This document shows, piece by piece, positions 1-13,594 of a stretch of DNA of 64,000 nt (position 1 is the stretch's first letter; every line of letters starts with the position of its first letter). The notes beneath the pieces were generated by a model. The model was not told the DNA's origin. It searched no databases and saw nothing but the letters and a program-made list of their open reading frames with translations. Position numbers and translations under genes: made by a program. The stretch comes from Escallonia rubra (lineage: Eukaryota > Streptophyta > Magnoliopsida > Escalloniales > Escalloniaceae): assembly GCA_033065855.1 (NCBI GenBank), contig JAVXUO010001261.1, forward strand, positions 186,001-250,000, read 5' to 3'.

Positions 1-53
1 AGAAATTATCATTAAACCAAATCTAAGATTATCTATCCGTAAGGCCTACTCAC

Positions 54-3000
54 CCAATGGACACCAGTTCATTCAACTTTTGGAGATCCAAGCCTTTCCC
101 AAGTGGTGTTGTTCCATACTTCTTTTGCTCCCTGCAGTTTGTGATATATCAGGATCCTAAGCAGTTATAAGAACTATAGAAATGAGGAAATCATACTGAA
201 TTTGCCTTGCATTAAATGGCACTCACGAGATCTCCTCCTGTCGCCGAATGTTGTCCTTCACTTTCTGTGCCTTTCTTGCTTTCTCCTCGACAAGAAAATC
301 AACAGCACTCTCAATATCCTGATTGTTCATGCGTAGGGCCCTTTTTGCCCTACGTTCTTGGTAGCCCATGCTCATTAGTAGCGATAAGGCCTCATCTGGC
401 ACCTGAAGCTGATAAAAGAAGAGAAGTTTTATTAAGATGAAAATGGGAAACGAGATGATAGAAAATAACACAAGTCTAAAAGAATAACTTGATTATTCAT
501 TCAGGATTAAGGGAAATGCCAAAAGTTAGCTGATGCAAAAATCCCTACACTACTTGGTACAACCCAACACCTTATAGTTCTACACACAGCGAATAAACAA
601 ACATCCTAAATAAATCGAAGAACACTACCTGCAAGTGCTTAGCTTGCGCTGAACCTAAGGAACTCCTAGATTTTTCTAGCTGACCAATATGATACGCCAC
701 TACTCCTTCCAACAACTCCAGCCGCAGGTGTCTGCAAAAGCAAAAGAAGGATATAGCTACACATAGCAACCATAACATCTCTCAACCCAAATACGCAAAA
801 CTGGCACTTGAGAATTCTCACAATGCAAGCTCTGGACAGCGACCGCCTTGAAGGAGTCTGACACGAGTTGCTTCTTTCCCATGAGCACGTTCGATCCCTT
901 CTCTAGCTTTTAAGAGACGTACTCCCGCCACTGAGAGCCAACTAATGTCTCGGAGCATGAAATAGCACCAGACCATATCTATTTGTAATATTGGGATGTT
1001 ATCTATCATCTGGAAGTCAAGAAAGACGAAGCAACCGGTATTAGAAAACAATGGAAAATTGATAATAATAGAAAGGTGATATCTGCACCATCATATACAT
1101 TGTTAATCTGATAATCTGTTAAAGTGATATATTTTGTTCTAATGACATGTTTATCGAATAATCTTTGGGAGTCTAACTTGATTACAATTTTGTAAAATTT
1201 AAGAAATTTAGTACTTGATAGAGTTGTATCATTTGGATCGTCTCGGTATTTCATTAATTGCTCTAATCTTATAGTAATAGGTGCTTATAAACAGCCTATA
1301 AGGACGTTATAATCTTTTTGGCCTAAAGTACTTTGTGTTTGTACTGCTCTCTCCTTAAGGTTTCCCCCTCTGCTCACGAATTATGGTAACTTTTGACGAC
1401 ATCTATGTTCTTGGACGTTCAGATTTCTCCCTCTACACTCTCTATTAGAGTCCACTGACAGAAATAGAGCAATCTTTGGCTATCAGTTCTGTACTTCTTG
1501 TGAAAACGGGTTTGCCCCCTCTAGCAGATTGTTCCTTCTAACATAATGCACTCTTCGAAATTTAGTTTGAATAACCATCTAGAAAACAAAGGCTTGCAGG
1601 TAAAAGAAAAAAAGAGTTGCTCACTCACCTCAATGAGACTGGAGTTGCAGAGAGAGAAAGCTTCCTACAAGAAAGAAATAGAGCACTATATTTAGTTACA
1701 TCCGAGCTATGCCTCAGTCACATATATCAAAATGAACACTAACAATGATCATACTCATCACAGCAAACTCCCCATAGAGAGCAATGACAAGTTAACGTTA
1801 AGCTCTTTTGAAGCTACACAAACTATTCTTTAGAGCAAATATTATTAATTACACAACCACTACGATCTACTTCTCAACTTTTTCACGACTACATACTAAC
1901 AAAATTATCGTCTAAATAACTTAAGCAGCTCCCCCATCAGTAACTGTGCATCAAAACTAACCTCTCCCATGGCGAGCACTTCTAATGCATCTTTATATTT
2001 TGTCCTTCTAATTAGCTGTTTTGCGTTTGCATGAAGCATCAGACCCATCATTACTGCCCTGTAAAATAACAAAAAGAACGTCCCAGAGAAAATCAATAGA
2101 CATATTTCCAACCCCTTAAAGAGGTTTCATACTCAAAATAATATTTTAGTAATTAAGCATGTACGAGAACTGTCGAGGTTATCATACCTCTGATCAGTCT
2201 CAGATCCCATCTGCACTTTCTCTCCACTCTGATTTTCAAGCTCTATGTTGAAGTCTTCAACTGGCAATGAACCATCCAGATGTCTCATAGCCAGTGAAGT
2301 GGCAGCAGCCCTGTCAATACATGGTGTCACAGACGAGCCAGAGATATTGAAATGAGGAAAGCAAACCATTCATCTTTTGGGCAATAATATCAAAAGAATT
2401 GGCAAAAAAAGTGCGAAACTGATATCCTCTTAACACAAGACAAGAAAGTCAGTATCTTCGTGCTTATAGAGGGAAAAAAAAAAGCTTTATCTATAATACA
2501 TATGTAGCACTTGGAGATGCTCTTCTAAAGCACACCGCTAAGCATCTTGTCATATACCTGTGTTCCCAACATTAGGAACATATCCTGACAAATCTTAATG
2601 AAGAGAAAGAAGGTAACTACATTGGATATTAGGGTAAATGCACTTTTCCCACTTGTACTTTATATCATGCATGGTTTAATTTCCACCATAAAAACTAGCA
2701 CTAATCCTCTCTCAGGTTCGGGAAATTGTGCACATTAGAGAACTCCGTCACAGACTCAAGTTAATCACCTATTCTTTTCATATATGAGGAGATACACTGA
2801 CTGATTGACATGTGTCTCAGGTTCAGTCTTGTACAATTTGATAAGTTAATAATCCATGTCACATGAGCACTGAAGAATGTTTTAGCATAAAACAGTAGTT
2901 CCATTAAAATATACAAGTGCATGGCAAAATTAAAATCAAATCCCTTAGCTTTGGCAGTGAATCCCAGTGAGAGTTTATCTATTCTGGGAAATTAAACACA

Positions 3001-3885
3001 AAAGCCATCAAATTCTGTCTAATGCATAATTTGAGTAAACAATTCACATCACACGCACAGATATTTTCCATTATATCCATCCTAGTCTATGTAGAATTTA
3101 CCGTGATTACCCGATTGATGCCAATTCTCTTTTTGCAGGTTACCCAATTCAAGAGGGTTCACCAAACCAACAAAAGGAACAAAGTCAACAGGCTGACTCG
3201 CACATACAAATTCTAAGACATGTATATGTGTGTATGTGTACATGTATAGGGGAGAGATTGAGTCCCAGAAATTCACCATCCTAACTTTGATAACCCAATT
3301 CTAGTCACAATCTTTTACCGGAGCATTAGTTACCTAATTCATGATACAACTCACACCTACAAAACCCATCAAGTCAACAACACAAAAACACACAAAGGCT
3401 TCAAGTTACACACACACCCCTATAGTCCCAGAAGTTCACCATAATCATAACGCAATCAAGAAGGCAATTAACTTACTATAACCACTCAATTCTAGACCCA
3501 ATTCACAAAATTACTAAAACCCACAAAAACAAATGACCTCAAAACCCAAAACAGACAGACGCGCACTAATAAGAAGAGACACAAAAGGTACCCACTTGAG
3601 TCTAGCGAGTCTGTTCGACCGTTCAGCCTCGGCCATCAACTCCTTCCCCTCATCAGCACTGACCCTACTCGCCAAAATCTTCGCATTGTTTTTCACGCCA
3701 ATTTCACTCAGCTTCTGGGACCCATCGCCGTCCTTCAACACTTTCCCGGCAAAAATCAGGTTGATCGACCCCGGCTGGCCGTCCGATCGCCTCGCGACCT
3801 CCTGCCTGAGCATCGCCACCGTCCACGTGTCCAGCTCCGCCTCCAGCGCGCCCGACCACGCTCCCGCTATTTTCAGTTTCGACAT
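54..3885 (-). CDS. NUB1: NUB1-like protein (ubiquitin-like and UBA domains), partial at the left edge
   Basis: Eight exons fit one frame with GT-AG borders and matching phases: 3596-3885, 2188-2310, 1962-2058, 1629-1664, 822-1009, 629-731, 227-408 and 54-131. The gene continues past the left edge; about 365 codons are visible. Exon 1 encodes a ubiquitin-like domain (residues about 3-76, with INLIFAGKVLKDG). Exons 2-6 encode the helical middle (LPVEDFNIELENQSG, PILQIDMVWCYF, LRLELLEGVVAYH). Exon 7 carries a UBA domain (ALSLLMSMGYQERRAKRAL) and exon 8 starts a second one (LNELVSIG). In mammals NUB1 binds NEDD8 and related modifiers and hands them to the proteasome; the plant role is inferred from that family. 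The 12-codon exon 4 is the least certain piece, but both borders and its phase fit. The start ATG lies about 90 bp downstream of a TATA-like box. No breaks were seen. I am confident of the family and of most exon borders. Confidence 0.9.
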
Positions 3886-3974
3886 GCTGCCTGGGTCTTG
3901 CTTCTTTTAGAGAGAGAAAATACACGTTCGTGTTTGCGTTTCGAGAGAGAGAGAGAGTGGGGTTCGTTGTGTGG

Positions 3975-3981
3975 ATTTATA
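3975..3981 (-). promoter_or_regulatory. TATA-like box of the NUB1-like gene
   Basis: On the minus strand TATAAAT lies about 90 bp upstream of the NUB1-like start codon. A CT-rich stretch follows it, as in many plant 5' leaders. Position and sequence fit a core promoter; the start of transcription was not determined. Confidence 0.5.
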
Positions 3982-3989
3982 AAAAAAAA

Positions 3990-5432
3990 TAAGAAGAGGT
4001 TTTAAGGGCCTGTTTGGCTCGTTTTATAAGGTGGATTCTCTTTTCAACACAAAAATTTTAAGAGTTCTTTTACCAACAGTAATTGTGATTACACAATTGA
4101 TGAAATTCTATTTTATATAGTTTAAGGACAAATGTTTAGAACCAGAATGTTAGTGGGTAGTTTGATAAAATTATCAGGGATACTTTTGTCATTTAATTAT
4201 GGAATTTGAAAATATGTGCAGTGTTTATATTTTCATTTGTGGTTGAAAACATGCTTAAGAACAAGGACAGATTGGGCATTACAACTTTCAAATGACCTCT
4301 TCTTCTTCTTATTTTATTTATTTTTCCCTAAATAATCTAGAGAATTGTGTTAAGACATGAATCAAATTACAGAGTTGTCAGAGCACTTTTCTGAAACGCT
4401 TCATGTTTTAGGAGTTTCACAAGTAAATTGAAACAGTTATAATTTAGAGAAATGTTTAATATGTACAACACAAAAAGAAAGCTGAACCGTCGTAGGCGAG
4501 GCCAACACATATAATGAACGTCATCGCTTTGACAAACCCAAAGTGCTGAAACTCATAAGTAACAAAATTTGAAAAAGATACAACACTTCCTTGTTTGCTT
4601 TCTTTGTTGGTTTATTTCTTTTAATTGCCTATCAACGATCTTTGAATTTTGATTGGCTTCGTATCAACTTCAAAGTTGGGTAATGGCCATGGGGGCTTTT
4701 TGGGAAGCATATGGAGGATAAACTTCAACTTTTGGTGAATATTTAATAGAGTTAAATAAAGTTTCTTGGGGACTAAGGAGGTGTGATTCATTAATGGGTC
4801 CAAAAGTACCAAACTTGTTGAGCAATCAAAGGAGCTTTCCTGTTGCGGAGTCTTAAGGAAAAGGATTTCAGAAAGAAGAAAAATTGATGGGACTATCAAG
4901 CCTTGTTTGGCAGAGGGATATACAGTGGTTTTACATCCATAGGAATTGTTTCATTTGCGTAAGGACATTTACATTTTCTGCGGTATTAAAAAAAAAAAAA
5001 AGAAATAGTGACATTCTTAAACTTAACAGTGACAAAAAGGACTCTACAAGAACTGAAAATAAGTAGTCAAAGCACATAGTGCCTCCAAAGACATTAGCTT
5101 TTAAAACAGGATGTGAGATGATACCAGTTGGAAGTTTTTTGCCGGAAGTTCTTACCAAAGTAATCGTGATGCATTCAGGATCTCAAAAGGTTCACATACA
5201 AAGTCATGAAAGCATGATAGCACATAACCAAGGTTGAACTCACTGCTGATAATAGTTCAAGAATGAGCACGAGAAAATAAGTTAATTTGCTACCAAAGTG
5301 AGCTCAAAAACGGCGCCTGCCAAATTAGATTCTATTTCCACAACAATCATTACAATTACTTCTTCATTAGAGATCAAACAAGCACATACATCAGAACTTT
5401 GCACTTAGTGCCATTTTTGCATGCTTACATCT
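3990..5432. other. Intergenic, AT-rich, no gene recognised
   Basis: This lies between the NUB1-like promoter and the 3' end of the NAGK gene. Around 4009-4030 there is a GGCCTGTTTGGCTC motif that resembles MITE termini, but no matching inverted end was found. The short open frames here have no recognisable domain or coding-like composition. The last 100-200 bp probably hold the NAGK 3' UTR. Confidence 0.4.
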
Positions 5433-6446
5433 TTACCCGGTAATCATGGTTCCCGCTCCTTCGTCGGTCAGAATCTCAAGGAGCAGCGAATGCTCCAGCC
5501 GCCCATCAATGATGCTCGTTGTCCTAACCCCCTGAGCAAGAGACCGGACGCAACAGTTGACCTTGGGGATCATCCCGCCTGCAATTTTCCCCTCCTCCAT
5601 CATCTTCTTCACTCCTTTGATGTCAATCTCCTTCACCAGACTCTCTGGATCGTCACGGTCTTCAAGTATCCCTGCCACATCAGTCAACAGAATCAACTTC
5701 TCAGCCCCCAATGCCGCTGCCAGCTCTCCAGCTGCCGTGTCTGCATTGACATTGTACATCTGGCCTGCCCCGTCTGCTGCCACAGACGCAATTACTGGAA
5801 TGTGGTAATTATCTATGAGGGGCCGAAGAGCTGATGGGTCCACACTCGCGATATCACCCACCAAACCCAATTTTTCGGAGTTGGGAGAAGGGCGTGCGAT
5901 GAGAAGGCGCCCGTCAATTCCGGATAGGCCGATGGCAGTGGCCCCTGCCTTGTTGATCAGTGCTACGAGCTTCTTATTGACATTCCCAACCAATACCATT
6001 GCAACAACCTCCATGGTGGAGGCATTTGTGACGCGAAGACCGTTGTGGAAGTTGGGTTCGATGCCGAGGCGGTTAAGCCAGTGGTTGATCTCTGGGCCGC
6101 CGCCATGGACAAAGACAATGCGGAGTCCAACACATGAGAGGAGGACAAGGTCGGCAATGACAGAGGCCTGGAGGGCCTCGGATTTCATGGCAGCGCCCCC
6201 ATATTTGACCACTATGGTCTTGCCCCTGAACTTCTGGATGAACGGTAGTGCTTCGGAGAGGATTTGGACTCGAGTTTTAGCTGCAAATTCGGGTGCAGAT
6301 AATTTAAGGCATGAGGTGGCCTTAACTCTGCTTTTCCGTGTTCTGGTGGTAGGGAAGACAGTGCATGGGAAGGTACAGCTAGGCTTGGGGTAGATGGTCG
6401 TTTTGGTGTGATGTGAGGAGAGCGGGAATGTTTTGGCTGCCAGCAT
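5433..6446 (-). CDS. NAGK: Acetylglutamate kinase, plastid-targeted
   Basis: A single-exon frame of 337 residues. The enzyme phosphorylates N-acetyl-L-glutamate, the second and feedback-controlled step of ornithine and arginine synthesis in plastids. Residues 1 to about 50 are rich in Ser, Thr and basic residues, as in a chloroplast transit peptide. The amino-acid kinase fold follows: [10 protein letters not shown] (78-87) with the phosphate-binding Lys, VHGGGPEIN (113-121) for substrate, GLSGIDGRL (173-181), [12 protein letters not shown] (232-243), LLTDVAGIL (253-261) and the IAGGMIPK segment (288-295). The C-terminal [11 protein letters not shown] (306-316) belongs to the region that in plant and cyanobacterial enzymes contributes to arginine sensing and PII binding. 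Length and motif order match plant NAGK, and I see no defect. The start is the first ATG and gives a full transit peptide. Confidence 0.96.
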   Translation of the reverse strand: MLAAKTFPLSSHHTKTTIYPKPSCTFPCTVFPTTRTRKSRVKATSCLKLSAPEFAAKTRVQILSEALPFIQKFRGKTIVVKYGGAAMKSEALQASVIADLVLLSCVGLRIVFVHGGGPEINHWLNRLGIEPNFHNGLRVTNASTMEVVAMVLVGNVNKKLVALINKAGATAIGLSGIDGRLLIARPSPNSEKLGLVGDIASVDPSALRPLIDNYHIPVIASVAADGAGQMYNVNADTAAGELAAALGAEKLILLTDVAGILEDRDDPESLVKEIDIKGVKKMMEEGKIAGGMIPKVNCCVRSLAQGVRTTSIIDGRLEHSLLLEILTDEGAGTMITG

Positions 6447-7677
6447 CTCCCTAGCTGCTCACAGAGTACACAAGTGTCTCTAACAAATAATCGGTTGTAG
6501 AAAATAAAAAATCTAGGACATGTTAAAAAACATAGAGGTTTAGGAGTGTGTTCTTGGTCTAACCGAATTTGCAGTAGCACCCTGAAATTCAAATGCAAGG
6601 CGTCAGACAACCTATTCACTGCAACATACTATTCACATTTACTGCTTTGGCTATATCGTTAGATAAAACAACAATGATAACTTCATGCCGAAGTCCTTAT
6701 GCAATTTTGAATGGCAAACACTTTGAAAAACTTCTTTCTATGACACATGAACTATGTACATAGCAAAACTGCGACAAGGAAAGCAGCATGGTATGTAATC
6801 TCCATAGATAGAAAAATATGCCCATTGCTTAACTGCAGTACCCGCAAGTACGCCTGTTTCATAGTAAAGACGGAGGGCCAAATATATGATGATGTGCACA
6901 ATTGAAATGGTTCAATAATCAATAGTAAACTATAGCGCAACTGACTACAGGATAATGCTATGTGATGCTTTCAACGAAATTTGCTTCTTTTGACAACATA
7001 TTTATTAACTACTACTTAAACCCCGGAAGGGTGTTAATTAAAATCCCGTACTATGTACGGAAATTGTATTAATTGATTGTGAAATGGAAGAATGGAGGTC
7101 ATGGGGATGGTTGGTTGGAGTTGGGGTTGGAAGTTATTTTGTAACCAATCAAAATTTAACACATATTAAGCTTTATTTTAAAATTTTAAGAATTTAAGAA
7201 AATAGGATTGGGGGTTTGGAAGGCATAGAAGATGCCAACCAAATCCAAATATATATAGTATAGATATAGATGCACAAGTAATAAAGTGTCTAAAATCCTG
7301 TTATGTTGCTCCATTGCTCTTCAGATTGGATTATTCTCTTGGTCCATTTTTCATGGTCAAGTTTCACAAGTCAGCAGGAGAGAGCAAGGAGACTCTGAAG
7401 AAAACTTAATGTCCACTGACCTCCCAAAAATGTTTGAATGAGGGTGAGAATGCCCAGGACCTTCCCAGTATTGAAAGTCACTTCGCCCTTCTTGATGCCT
7501 GATTGCGCTGACGCACAAATGACCATTTTGGTCATTAGAAAACAACTGGTAATTCTTCTGAATGTAAAACTTTGAGAACTCTAACCTACTCAATCTTCCC
7601 CTTCCCACCTAAATTGCAACAGCAAACTGGGTCTAATTCTAACTAATTGAGATATGGAAGATGGTTGCCAGTAGGCT
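6447..7677. other. NAGK upstream region, no gene recognised
   Basis: This AT-rich stretch should hold the NAGK promoter and 5' leader. No reading frame with a recognisable domain was found. An assignment of individual promoter elements is not supported. Confidence 0.4.
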
Positions 7678-10600
7678 ATGAAGCACGGGCATGGGTGCAT
7701 TACGGGTGCGGATATGCCAATACGGCATTTTTTACAATTTTAGGATACGGGTGTGGTGGGGATACAAAAAATTTTTAATGTATTTTTTAACTATGCATAC
7801 GTAGTATTGAATTTCTAAACAAACCAGGGACCATTTGAATCATAAGAACGTGCACAAAAGAATATGAGGTGCAATTTAATTTAACGATTCTACAATAGTA
7901 CAATACCATCAAATACATAATAACCACGACCAGATACATCATGATCAGTGGCGGAACCAGGATTTCACTCCAGGGGGTGCTAAAAATATATCGAAGTCAT
8001 TAAATTTGTTTATAAGTAAAATAGTACACAAATAGCCTATTCTAGTGGCAAGTTTGAATATTAACCTATATTTCTTATGTTTATATACTTATATATATTC
8101 ATTTTCTAAATTTCATAAACCATGATTCTAAGACGCTCATATTAATTTACCCATTTAAATTACAGTTGAATGAGGAGAACTTTCAACAAAAACCCTAATA
8201 GTCTTACATTGTCAAGTAGCAAACAGCAATTCCGAGTTCAGCTATTTTTTCTGGATTTCAAGCAACTAGTTCCACGCGAAGTACTAATAAAAATCGTAAT
8301 AAAAATGAAGACATATAGCCTAGAATGCTCACACACATCACAATACTCAAATTGAGAAAAATAGTATCTTGAAGCAGTATAACCTTTATTCAGTTGATAA
8401 CAATACGATTGATTGCATGTCTTTGACAGGATTTATTGGCTTCTAAATAATTTCAAGAAGGAAGGTAAAGGGCTGTTGAAGTGAAAGATTTTCACTTTAC
8501 GAAAGCTGTTAAAAGTAATAACTGATTTCTATTATTGACAATCATTTTGTTTGAAATCTGAAGAAGTTCAAGAAAGGATGCAGCATGGCTGAAGTACTCA
8601 ATGGAGAAAGCTTGGGCTACTGGTTGTTCTATTTCATATGAATACCTTTCCTTCTGATCCCCTCCGTGTTATCTTAGCTTAGTTTCGATTTCCTTTTTTT
8701 ATTTGAAGTGGTGATGGACAACAAATGGATCATAGAAAAGGAAAATGCTCATTGATAATAACCCATATCATTTGTAACATTGAACACAAACTTGTACTAA
8801 GTGATTGATTCATATATTTTTTTTCTTAAATTACGGATAACCAATGAGAAAACAGAGCAATGTAATGTTTAAGAGAGCCATCACAGCCTCAATAGAATTC
8901 AAAACATACTTGTGACCTGACTACTTCTCTATTTGTTAATGGATATCTACACTAAATTGGTGGACAACCCCTACAAAACTGCACCCTGTCATCTAAACAA
9001 CCGCAGCACTATGTAACCATTGTAACGGGACAATAAGCCTAGAAATCAAAGATCTGATAAAGTGTAACCATTGTACTCAATTCAGCAGCAGATGATTTAC
9101 CAAATTTGTTTTCTTGTCTTTGCTATCTGGGAAATTTTAGTGTGTCTGAAATATATTATGGTGGCTTGTTCATCAATGAACGAGGCTTCACCTGCACAAC
9201 CGTGGAAATACAGTTGCAGTTGTCCATTTGGACATCCCCAGCTTGTCTTACGTTAACTACTTCGTTTTCTACTTCCATTTCCTACTAAGCCCAAAAGATT
9301 GGATAACTTTGTAGGCATTCAGAGTCTTTCTAAAAACAACATCAATAAGCAGAAAACAAAACCATGGATGTTATTAGGACAGCAATTGGGAAAGCAACAA
9401 AGAGTAATCAAATTAGGAAAGCAACCTTGATGAACAATCGAAAATGCTCAATTGATAAGAAATGCACAATCAACATTCCGAAATGCTCAATGCCTCAATT
9501 AACAATCTAAAAAGCTCAATTGGGAAAGCAAGTGATCAATTAACAATCTGAAATGTGTACCTAAATCTGAAAATGATGAAGGCAGTTGATTAATTGACTG
9601 GTCACGGGTCACCGGTCGTCGACGCGTCGTCGCCGGCAGTGAGTTCTTGGCCGGTGGAGTCCTCACCTCGTCGTTGTCACTCGCCGTTCACTGATACTTC
9701 TAGATTCGAACAGAAGAAGACCTCTTCGCCGGTCCATCTCCATCTCCTTCCATGGCTCCACTCCGACCACTCGTTCCAGATCTGAGCTCTCCTCAACAGA
9801 GAGAGTCGGCTGGTGGAGGTGAAAGCCCCTGCCGGCTGCCGTGTGAGCGTGTCGCCGTCGGGGGTGATGTCTGCCGTCTTCGGTTTGGTAGTGGGTGAGA
9901 GACTGAGAGACAGAGAGAGTCGTGCGTCTGTCGCGGGGGGGGGGGGGGGGGAGGCCACACTTCTGCCGCAGAGAGGTGAAATGTAAAAAAAAAAAATCTG
10001 AAAGTTGAGGGGGGGCTAATTCATGATAGAAGTAGCATCAAATTTTCAAAAGTAGGCAGCAGCAGAAAAATGCATATGAACACTGCATATTGTCACAGTG
10101 AAAAATAATGCATATGAAAAAAATGCAACTGAAATAATCTGAAACAATGTATATTGTCACACTGAAACAATCATCACACTGAAAAATCGGTCTAACCATC
10201 CAAGTCACAAGCCGCAAAGAGAGAGGAAGACAAAGGTATAGCGTAGAGCAAGCATAGAGCAAAGAGAGAGGAAGATAGAACTTTACCTCTCGAGAAATAC
10301 TGCCGGAGGTGAGACCCCGTAGTCTCCGGTGGTCGCGGGTGGTCCTCGGTGGTCGCCGATGCTCCCTCTCTCTCAGTATCTCCCCTCTTCGCAGATCTGC
10401 CGGAGTTGAGTGCCCATCGTCTCCGGTGGTCGCGGGTTGTCGCCTGAGTCGCTGGTGGTCACCTCCTGGGTCCTGTCGCTGCTGCTCTGTCTGTCTGTCT
10501 CTCTCACTCTCACTTTCTCCTCTCTTCACAAGTCTGTTCATTAGGTTTGTGTAGGTTTTTGATTTACATTTTGACCCTCAAAACTTCTTTTCTATTTTTT

Positions 10601-10795
10601 GACCCCCAAAAGTTCTTTTAGGAATTACTCCGTATGTTTTAACGCCAAAAGTATCCGATACGCACCGGACCCATATCTCATCCGCCCCCTAACATCGCCC
10701 GATTTTACCAAATAAAATAAAATAATGGATACACACTTGTCCCGCATTAGACCCCGGTGATTCACTCAAATTGAAGCATCCGTGCTTCAGGCATG
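7678..10795. mobile_element. Possible TIR DNA transposon, nested and decayed
   Basis: The left border reads TGAAGCACGGGCATGGGTGC. The right border, read on the minus strand, begins TGAAGCACGGATGCTTCAAT, which would make imperfect terminal inverted repeats. No convincing target duplication was found, so the borders are tentative. The interior is a patchwork: a second TIR-type end at 7946, GC-rich exon-like pieces at 9600-9960 and 10300-10545 with short Arg/Ser/Pro-rich frames, and a G run at 9936-9951. No transposase domain was recognised. Confidence 0.3.
7946..8010 (+). repeat. Lone terminal sequence of a CAGGGGCGGA-type TIR element
   Basis: CAGTGGCGGAACCAGGATTT followed by AGGGGGTGCTAAAA matches, as an inverted copy, the right end of the TIR element at 28596-29464. 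The partner end was not found nearby, so this is either a fragment or an element whose other end has decayed. Confidence 0.4.
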
Positions 10796-10901
10796 TTCAT
10801 GGGTCGGGTTGGGCTAGGTTTATTGGGTTCATGTAAGAAAGTACAAAACCTACGAATGACCCAGCCCGGCCCGACGGAAGTACTATCTTGGAACAAGCTT
10901 A

Positions 10902-11287
10902 GAGGCCGTTTGTGATTGATTCTTAAAAGTAGATTTCAATTAAGTCAGAATCAGTTTTTAAAATCAGCTTTCATCCACTTTAAACATAATAGATTAAAAT
11001 TTGTTGAAGGCGTTTGGATAAAAAGATATTAAAGTAGATTTAGTGTAGCAAAGTTACCATATAGTATATTCAAACTGAAATTGAGCATTTAATATATGTC
11101 TAAATGTAAGGATATTTTGGTAAATCTTTTGGTCAAGCCTGATTCTCCAAAACTGATTAAATCTTAATTCAAGAAAATGAGAATTATGGATTTAATCTGT
11201 TTTGAGCACATTGGAGCACACTTCAAAACTGATTTAATCTGAATTTAATCAAGTTTGACCAATTTAGAATCAATCTCAAACATCCTC
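10902..11287. mobile_element. PIF/Harbinger (Tourist-type) MITE with TTA target duplication
   Basis: This 386-bp element starts GAGGCCGTTTGTGATTGATT and its minus strand starts GAGGATGTTTGAGATTGATT, giving terminal inverted repeats of about 25 bp. TTA flanks both sides (10899-10901 and 11288-11290), the 3-bp duplication typical of PIF/Harbinger. The inside is AT-rich with no coding capacity, so it depends on a transposase elsewhere. Confidence 0.8.
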
Positions 11288-11290
11288 TTA

Positions 11291-12324
11291 GGCATCCTTG
11301 TGGCAGGAGCCCTACAGGTCACTTGAAAGTTGACTACTGGCACAGCCCCAGATCTGACCCGACCTTTGCCCAGCTCGACAATGAACCATATTTTCAAAAA
11401 AAAAAAATCTTCATTAAATTTCACTTCATGACTTTTTGTTGTGAATATATATATTAACATAACAAAATTTAGCAAAGCTTTCTTATGGTCTTGAACTACT
11501 TTGAAATCCACAAGATAGGTAAGAATGCATTGGTTGCACATTGACTTGCTTTCTTGAGTGATTTTATCTTTCCTTAGGTGTCTAATTAAACATAAAATCG
11601 AAAAAAATAGCCAAATACACTTTTTTACCTCCATTCTTTTTGCAAACTACTTTTATACCCTAACTCTGCCAAAACTGCTTCTCGTAATTCACTCCAAATT
11701 GCCATGATAAATATTCTGCTGAAGAAATTAAGCAAACAATTAACTATTTGTTGTCATCGACTACTGGCATATCAGAAATAGCTGAATTCATAAGAAAATC
11801 CGAATTAAAGAATCCAAATGCCACCATTTTAATTAGCGTACAACACGAATCTCAAATCCAATAACATGAAAGAGTCCTCAACATTGAATCTAAGGTACAT
11901 TAGACTATCAATCAGAGTTTCAAACATATGGAAAATTTTGGGTTCAATTGGTGGTTCAGAGAAGTTGGTGTTGCTGACTTGACGATGGCAATGGCTTACG
12001 GTGGTCGGAGATGGTGCCTACAGATGACCCTTGTTCGCCGGCGAGAACCTCAATAGAGACATTAGAGTTTCAGCAGCGCGATAGTGAGAAGGCTTACACA
12101 AGCTGTCTCTACGGTGATAAGGTCTTCATTTTTTCTCTTTTTCTAAGGTTAGGTGATATTACAGGTACATATGTTATAGTCAGAGCATTCAGTAGGAAAA
12201 TGTCTATTTACACACCATATAATCCTTTTCCACACTCTCTATCATTGCTCAAAGATTGATGTTACATAGTTCAAACTTTTTAGCAACCAAATATGAGCAT
12301 AGAACAACATACTGTCACAGACTA
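11291..12324. other. Intergenic, no gene recognised
   Basis: Low-complexity plant DNA without a domain-bearing frame. A 129-codon minus-strand frame ending at 11245 overlaps the MITE border and looks fortuitous. Confidence 0.4.
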
Positions 12325-12327
12325 TTA

Positions 12328-12804
12328 GGCCCTGTTTGACACAAAAAAAAAAATTCAGTTTTAAAAATTGGAAAAAAAAAGTTGCGTTTGGTAATCATTT
12401 TTTTTTCTTCTTCAGTTTAAAAAAAATCAGTTTTTAAACTGAAGAAGAAAAAACTCCAAAATCAGTTTTTTTTTTTTCAGTTTTGGTTTTTTTTTTTCGA
12501 GAGTACCACCCTCTTACCGCTGGCTGTCGGTCGCCACTGCAGGCCGCCGGCCACCACCATCGGCGGTTACCAGTGGCCAACTTTGGCCACCACCGCCGGT
12601 AGCCAGAGACCACCGCCGGCAACCACCAGCCACCGCAAACCACCAAAAAAAAAAACTCAAAATAAAAAATGGGTTATCAAAAAAAAAAAAAAAAAGGGTT
12701 ATAAAACACCCACTTGTTTTTGTTAAAAAAAAAAATTAAGCTGCTCTTTAAATTAATTTTTTTTAAATATTGAAAAAAAAAAAAAAGTGTTGTCAAATAG
12801 AGCC
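12328..12804. mobile_element. MITE with GGCCCTGTTTGACA-type inverted ends
   Basis: The left end GGCCCTGTTTGACA and the minus-strand right end GGCTCTATTTGACA form imperfect inverted repeats. The flanks are TTA on the left and TAA on the right, so a Harbinger-like duplication is possible but not exact. The middle holds a GC-rich block of GCCACCACCG-like units (12510-12640) and several A/T runs. No transposase is encoded. Confidence 0.55.
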
Positions 12805-13096
12805 TAAGAGTCGTAGGCGAAAAACTCAAGCCTCGCGCACCTTTGGACAAGTCTATACGCAACCCATGCAGCATTTAGCGCGTCAAGCCCCTTGCTAGAA
12901 TGCTAAGAAAAGACGCATAATCACTAACGTTGTACAGTGCACAATAAGGCGATTTCCATAGATCAGCAATATTAGTTTTGATTCGATCACTCCAGTCAAA
13001 ATGATCAGATATTATCTCTTCTGAAAATATAGATTACAATATTTGGTTGCAGCGTCGCCGAGAGAGCAAGAAGAGAGCAATCTGTCTTCTTTTAAT

Positions 13097-13594
13097 TGTG
13101 ATATCTCACATCAGATGTGGTATAATTTGTGATTGGCCTTATAAGACCTTTGTCATGAACTCATGAATACCTACTTGGCTAGCCCTTTTGAGGAAGGCAC
13201 TGCCTTGTGGTGGGGCCGTGGACTAAGTCGTTACAGATGATAGCTAGAGTCAACTCTTGAAAGCTCAGGCTAGGGTATCTAGTCAGGTTGTCGATGGTTG
13301 GGAAAAACGAAGACAAGCCTGGGCATATCCCTCATCAAAAGGAGGGTTGAAGCAACGAAGGGTGAGCAGGTATATCCCACACCGGTTAAAGAGGAAGATT
13401 ATGGGCTATGTGTGATTGAGCTTTAACTAGGATATTAAGGCATAAAGTGGGAAGATTGTGACATCCCACATCGAATGTGAGATGATTTGTGATTGCCCTT
13501 ACAAGACCTGTCCATGAATTTATAAGTATCTACTTGACTAGTCCTTTTAAAGAAAGCATTGTCCTATGGTGGGACTGTGGACCGGGTCATTACA
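13097..13594. mobile_element. TRIM-like element (two 138-139 bp direct repeats)
   Basis: Two direct copies of a TG...CA sequence lie at 13097-13235 and 13457-13594, both beginning TGTGA and ending TTACA, with about 220 bp between them. The size and layout fit a terminal-repeat retrotransposon in miniature. No coding region is present. A target duplication was not evident, and the two repeats have clearly diverged, so it is an old fossil. Confidence 0.5.

Noticed and set aside
4621-4899. 92-codon minus-strand frame between NUB1 and NAGK
   Set aside because: No domain, no splice context and AT-rich composition; probably chance.
5557-6393. Plus-strand frames of 83 and 192 codons across the NAGK gene
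   Set aside because: They are antisense shadows of the NAGK coding sequence.
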